From Rhodohalobacter barkolensis (GTDB lineage: Bacteria > Bacteroidota > Rhodothermia > Balneolales > Balneolaceae), in contig NZ_PISP01000005.1 of NCBI RefSeq assembly GCF_002834295.1, positions 1 through 64,000 of the forward strand: a DNA stretch of 64,000 nt, given 5' to 3'. Position numbers and translations under genes: made by a program. Positions 60,676-64,000 of the stretch are shown one piece after another (position 1 is the first letter of the stretch; every line of letters begins with the position of its first letter). The notes below the pieces were generated by a model. It searched no databases. It had not been told where the DNA came from and saw only the letters and a program-made list of their open reading frames with translations.

Positions 60676-62559
60676 ATGCCAACGCTCGTTGCTTTTGAAA
60701 CTCTGACGGAACTCTATCAAAATCTAGTTCAAAAATACGAAAATTCTCTTAAAACTGCTTTTGCTTTTAAACCGGCACCTGATGCCGATTATAAAACGGT
60801 TACCTGGAGTACGGTACGCGACGATGTGAATGCATTGGCCAGTTATTTGATCGATTTTGGCATCGAAAAAGATGACCGTGTAGCCATTTTGAGTGAGAAC
60901 CGGTACGAGTGGGCAATTGTAGACCTGGCAATTCAGATGGTAGGTGCAATCAATGTTTCTCTTTATACAACTCTGCCTCCTAAACAGTGTGAATTTATTC
61001 TGAAAGATTCCGAGGCAAAATTGTTCTTTGTGTCAACCGGTATCCAGCTGAAAAAAGCGGTAGAGGTTTTTGATAACTGTCCGGACCTGAAGCATGTGGT
61101 GGCATTTGATGAGCCAAAAGTACAGAAGTATATGGAGAATGATTTTGTTTCACTCTTTGATACAGTCTGTGTTGATGGCGTTAAGTCTGAGCCTAAAAAT
61201 AGTGAGACAATTAAAAAACGGGCATTGGAAGCAGAACCTGAAAATGTAGCCACGCTCATCTATACTTCAGGAACAACGGGGAATCCGAAAGGGGCGATGC
61301 TCACTCACAGAAATATTGTTAGTAATGTAAAATCGGCTCACGAGGCGATTAGTATTGGCGAGACTGACCGCTGTTTGTCGTTTTTGCCGCTCTGCCACTC
61401 TTTTGAGAGAACAGGCGGATACTACGCGATGATGGCGGGAGGAGCCGAGATCTATTACGCAGAAAGCGTGGATACGGTAGCCAAGAATATGCTGGAGGTT
61501 CATCCAACAATTGTAATTAGTGTGCCACGGCTCTTTGAAAAGATCTACAACCTAGTGATGAGTAATGTGAAAGAGGGTTCGGCTATTCAGCAATCCATTT
61601 TTGAGTGGGCACTGGATATTGGTAAACGATACTGGCAGGGCGAGCGCGGGTTAATTAGTATGCAAAAGAAAATTGCTGATAAACTGGTTTTTGACAAACT
61701 AAAACAGCGTACCGGCGGAAATATTCGATTTTTCGTATCCGGTGGAGCTGCACTTCCGGCCGATATTGGTACATTTTTCATGTCAGCCGGCTTAAATATT
61801 CTGGAAGGATACGGATTGACTGAAACCTCACCGGTGATGTGTTGTAACCGATATGGTGAAGAGGAGATGGGTACCGTGGGTAAGGTTATCAATGGCGTAA
61901 CTGTGGGTATTCAGCGCCTGGAGGATAGCAAGATTATAGCGCAGCTGAGCGGAGAAGATTACCCCTCAGATCTAACATCTGAAGAGGGTGAGATTCTAAA
62001 TCGAGGCCCGAACACAATGAAAGGCTACTGGAAAAATGAGGAAGCCACAAATGAGATGATTGATAAGGAGGGTTGGCTGCATACCGGTGATGTGGGTAAG
62101 TTTGAAAACGGTCGCCTGAAAATCACCGATCGAATTAAGCATATGATTGTAAATGCCGGGGGTAAGAATATCTACCCGGGACCTATTGAAGATATGTTTA
62201 AAACAAGTCCATGGATTGATCAGTTGGTAGTTGTAGGGGAGAAACGAAGTTATATGGCTGCCCTGATAGTTCCGGACTTTGAAGCTATTGAAAAGTATGC
62301 CAAACAGAACGATATCAAATATTCAGGAATTGAAGAGCTTCTTCAAAATGAAGCTGTTCAAAATCTTTACAACAAAGAGATCCGTTCCTTTTCCAAGGAG
62401 CTTGCCTCACATGAGAAGCTGCGTGATTTTAGGTTGATTCCCAACGAATTCACTGTTGAAACGGGAGAGCTGACTCCGACTCTGAAAGTGAAAAGAAGAA
62501 TTATTGAGAAGAAATACGGTCACCTGATCGAAGATATTTTCGAAGGAGATCAAGCCTGA
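60676..62559 (+). CDS. Long-chain acyl-CoA ligase (AMP-forming synthetase)
   Basis: A 627-residue AMP-binding enzyme of the FadD/long-chain acyl-CoA synthetase type. Motifs are the P-loop TLIYTSGTTGNPKGAMLTHRN, the ATP/substrate segment ILEGYGLTETSPV, YWKNEEATNE with GWLHTGDVG, and the linker DRIKHMIVNAGGKNIYPGPIE. The C-terminal lysine region ETGELTPTLKVKRR is intact. It activates fatty acids for beta-oxidation or lipid synthesis. It stands alone; the leader has TTAACAG/GTTAACA half-sites similar to those at the TetR gene. Confidence 0.94.
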   Translation: MPTLVAFETLTELYQNLVQKYENSLKTAFAFKPAPDADYKTVTWSTVRDDVNALASYLIDFGIEKDDRVAILSENRYEWAIVDLAIQMVGAINVSLYTTLPPKQCEFILKDSEAKLFFVSTGIQLKKAVEVFDNCPDLKHVVAFDEPKVQKYMENDFVSLFDTVCVDGVKSEPKNSETIKKRALEAEPENVATLIYTSGTTGNPKGAMLTHRNIVSNVKSAHEAISIGETDRCLSFLPLCHSFERTGGYYAMMAGGAEIYYAESVDTVAKNMLEVHPTIVISVPRLFEKIYNLVMSNVKEGSAIQQSIFEWALDIGKRYWQGERGLISMQKKIADKLVFDKLKQRTGGNIRFFVSGGAALPADIGTFFMSAGLNILEGYGLTETSPVMCCNRYGEEEMGTVGKVINGVTVGIQRLEDSKIIAQLSGEDYPSDLTSEEGEILNRGPNTMKGYWKNEEATNEMIDKEGWLHTGDVGKFENGRLKITDRIKHMIVNAGGKNIYPGPIEDMFKTSPWIDQLVVVGEKRSYMAALIVPDFEAIEKYAKQNDIKYSGIEELLQNEAVQNLYNKEIRSFSKELASHEKLRDFRLIPNEFTVETGELTPTLKVKRRIIEKKYGHLIEDIFEGDQA

Positions 62560-62565
62560 TTTTAA

Positions 62566-62593
62566 ACCGGGCAAATTTTAAAAACTGCCCGGT
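62566..62593. terminator. Stem-loop between the acyl-CoA ligase gene and the minus-strand genes
   Basis: ACCGGGCA (62566-62573) pairs with TGCCCGGT (62586-62593) over a 12-nt loop. The T-run is weak on either side, so termination is likely but not certain. It lies in the 49-bp convergent spacer. Confidence 0.6.
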
Positions 62594-62608
62594 ATTCTTA
62601 ATCAATTC

Positions 62609-62980
62609 CTACTTATTCTTTCTTGCATCAATAAATGATTTTATTCCAAAAGCGAGAAAGAAAATGCAGAGTACAGCCATTACCGCCTGGCTGGAAGCTG
62701 CGGTAAATCGGACCGGCATTTCCCCACCAAAAAGAGCCACTGTGATCTGACGCAATCCGGTGAATGAACCGCCCAATCCCAAAAGCGCCAGCAGCATTGC
62801 CGCATGCATCGAATGCTTTTGCATGTTGTCAGACTTTTTAGCCAGTAACCCAAGCCCTACAAATACGATCCCAAATAGAGATGGGATGAGTGCGGTAAAA
62901 CTCACCATTTCAGTTGCGATGTATGAAAAAAATCCCAGTATGATTAACAGGATACCAATGTTGATAGATAATTTAGGCAC
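62609..62980 (-). CDS. Small integral membrane protein
   Basis: A 123-residue hydrophobic protein with four predicted membrane helices (about 5-22, 25-44, 57-75 and 95-113). It has no family features I can name; its composition (Leu, Ala, Gly) suggests a small inner-membrane protein. It is the last gene of a three-gene minus-strand run after the DUF1499 gene, starting 12 bases after that gene's stop. Confidence 0.75.
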   Translation of the reverse strand: MPKLSINIGILLIILGFFSYIATEMVSFTALIPSLFGIVFVGLGLLAKKSDNMQKHSMHAAMLLALLGLGGSFTGLRQITVALFGGEMPVRFTAASSQAVMAVLCIFFLAFGIKSFIDARKNK

Positions 62981-62992
62981 GACGTAAATGGT

Positions 62993-63469
62993 TTAATTAG
63001 AATGGTTAAGAGTTGCTTCAATTTTGTCCAGAATCTGTTTTACTCTGCGTCTGTTTACCCCCAGGTCGGAGTGTCCAACCCTGCTTGCACTTCGGATATG
63101 GAGTATGGATCCACTCGGTTTTGTTTCTACAAGAATATGTACGTCATCTTTAAAGCCGAAGAGAGGAATTTTAAAAACAGCTTCAATTCGATGCTCATCA
63201 GAGATTAAACTGAGCTGATATGGATCCAGGTTTTTTAGAACATCTGATACAGCAGGAAATAGTGTCTCTGTTTCCTGAGAATAGGTTTTGGAAACCAATG
63301 TGCAATTTGGGGAATCGGGGCAAGGCTCAATCTGTTTATGATGATCGGCATCGGATGTAAAATTGGACGGACGAGAACCCTGGAGTGGGAAAATCAAAGC
63401 CATGAGAGTCAAGAGTATGAATCCGGATAGTAAATATCTGAACTTCTTATTTCGGTTACGCTTGCTCAC
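62993..63469 (-). CDS. DUF1499 family protein
   Basis: A 158-residue exported or membrane-anchored protein with one N-terminal hydrophobic helix (about 11-30). The DUF1499 pattern is visible: EPCPDSPNCTLVSKTY, then FPAVSDVLKNL and SASRVGHSDLGVNRRRVKQI. The two Cys flanking PDSPN may form a disulfide. The function of the family is unknown. It overlaps the LOG gene by 14 bases, so they are coupled. Confidence 0.87.
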   Translation of the reverse strand: MSKRNRNKKFRYLLSGFILLTLMALIFPLQGSRPSNFTSDADHHKQIEPCPDSPNCTLVSKTYSQETETLFPAVSDVLKNLDPYQLSLISDEHRIEAVFKIPLFGFKDDVHILVETKPSGSILHIRSASRVGHSDLGVNRRRVKQILDKIEATLNHSN

Positions 63470-63992
63470 AAAACTCGAAACATTGATTTATCGTTTCGGC
63501 AACTTGCACTATTTTTCGATTGGCAGGTTTAATAAAACCGGTTTCTACGGCATGATCTATCATTTCAATCAACGGATCATAGTATCCGTCAATATTCATT
63601 ATGGTGACGGGTTTATTTAAGATTCCAATCTGATTCCATGTAATAATCTCAAAGAGCTCTTCCATCGTGCCAAACCCTCCGGGATAGGCCACAAATGCGT
63701 CAGCGAGTTCAGCCATATGAGATTTTCTCTGATGCATATCCTTAACGGTGATCAATCGGGTAATTCCACGGTGAGCCACTTCTTTGCTGAATAGATTTTC
63801 AGGGATTACCCCAATCACCTCTCCACCATTTACCATAACTGCATCAGCTATGGCACCCATTATTCCCAGGGAGGATCCGCCATAAATGAGGTTATGATTT
63901 TTTTCGGCCAGACTTCTCCCAAATGCTTTGGCTTGATCAATGATAACATTGTTCTTTCCGGGTGATGACCCACAATAGACGCAGATGTTCAT
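63456..63992 (-). CDS. LOG-family (TIGR00730) phosphoribohydrolase
   Basis: A 178-residue Rossmann-fold protein of the LOG family. The signature PGGFGTMEELFEIITW is complete, preceded by RKSHMAELADAFVA; N-terminal strands and the GGSSLGIMGAIADAV loop bind nucleotide. Related enzymes cleave ribose-5-phosphate from cytokinin monophosphates or purine nucleotides. It starts eight bases from the right edge of the window and is complete. It is the first gene of the run with the DUF1499 and membrane protein genes. Confidence 0.93.
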   Translation of the reverse strand: MNICVYCGSSPGKNNVIIDQAKAFGRSLAEKNHNLIYGGSSLGIMGAIADAVMVNGGEVIGVIPENLFSKEVAHRGITRLITVKDMHQRKSHMAELADAFVAYPGGFGTMEELFEIITWNQIGILNKPVTIMNIDGYYDPLIEMIDHAVETGFIKPANRKIVQVAETINQCFEFCEQA

Positions 63993-64000
63993 TTTCAGGA

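Noticed and set aside
1-64000. CRISPR arrays, tRNA or rRNA genes, prophage or insertion sequences
   Set aside because: No regularly spaced repeats, no cloverleaf-like sequences and no transposase, integrase or phage proteins were recognised by eye. A tRNA or covariance-model search would settle this.

Overview
The window looks like a stretch of chromosome from a Gram-negative member of the Bacteroidota/Balneolota side of the FCB group; my best guess is a Balneolaceae-like bacterium. This rests on the mix of families: S46 dipeptidyl-peptidase, TonB receptor with an N-terminal carboxypeptidase-regulatory domain, PorT-like barrel, DUF4382 lipoprotein, a sigma-54 regulator overlapping lptE, and YtrA-type GntR with an ABC pair. 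Shine-Dalgarno sequences are mostly weak and several starts are TTG or GTG. No rRNA, tRNA, CRISPR array, transposase or phage gene was recognised. Most of the window is ordinary chromosome with small operons.

Layout. 1-1540: two tandem type II toxin-antitoxin modules (RelB/RelE-like, FitA/VapC-like), preceded by an 18-bp inverted repeat. 1.8-4.4 kb: secreted serine hydrolase and a lipoprotein. 4.5-9.5 kb: an unusual operon of two paralogous glutamate-cysteine-ligase-like enzymes with C-terminal CBS pairs, translationally coupled to an aspartoacylase-type zinc deacylase. 9.7-14.7 kb: scpB, a MerC-like membrane protein with a ribbon-helix-helix regulator carrying two CxxC pairs, a DUF5995 protein and a ZnuD-like TonB receptor. 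14.9-20.7 kb: secreted calcineurin-like phosphoesterase, S46 peptidase and a small barrel protein. 21-25.7 kb: MsbA-like exporter, an acidic unknown protein, and an ABC ATPase-permease-GntR operon behind a clear operator. 25.8-34.7 kb: sdaA, ExoD, anmK, a third toxin-antitoxin pair, a UbiA prenyltransferase and an aminotransferase. 34.9-42.3 kb: radical SAM protein, thiol protein, pdxH, trmB, TetR plus FadE-like acyl-CoA dehydrogenase, rpmE, MBL hydrolase. 42.3-44.8 kb (minus): sigma-54 activator, lptE, TPR protein. 45-49.4 kb (plus): ECF sigma factor operon. 49.5-55.7 kb (minus): miaB, seven-repeat propeller lipoprotein, double-FKBP lipoprotein, pyrE, pgpA, pgsA. 55.8-64 kb: cinA, barrel protein, ftsX, Fur-family regulator, acyl-CoA ligase, DUF1499 and LOG-family proteins.

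Most notable. (1) An ECF sigma factor is co-transcribed with a single-pass anti-sigma factor whose periplasmic end is a glycogen-binding-like (AMPK/CBM48) domain, then with an outer-membrane protein ending in the same domain and a secreted helical protein. The same bipartite promoter (GTAAC, 14 bp, TCGTCA) lies upstream of the sigma gene and of the DUF4382 lipoprotein gene just after the operon terminator, which suggests an autoregulated envelope or glycan-sensing regulon. (2) An identical palindrome TTTAGT-N4-ACTAAA sits upstream of both the merC/RHH operon and the ZnuD-like receptor, suggesting a small metal regulon. (3) The GCS-like/CBS pair plus deacylase looks like an undescribed gamma-glutamyl or acyl-amino-acid pathway. 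(4) A palindromic repeat built on CCCTCCAAGGGTT occurs four times between genes.
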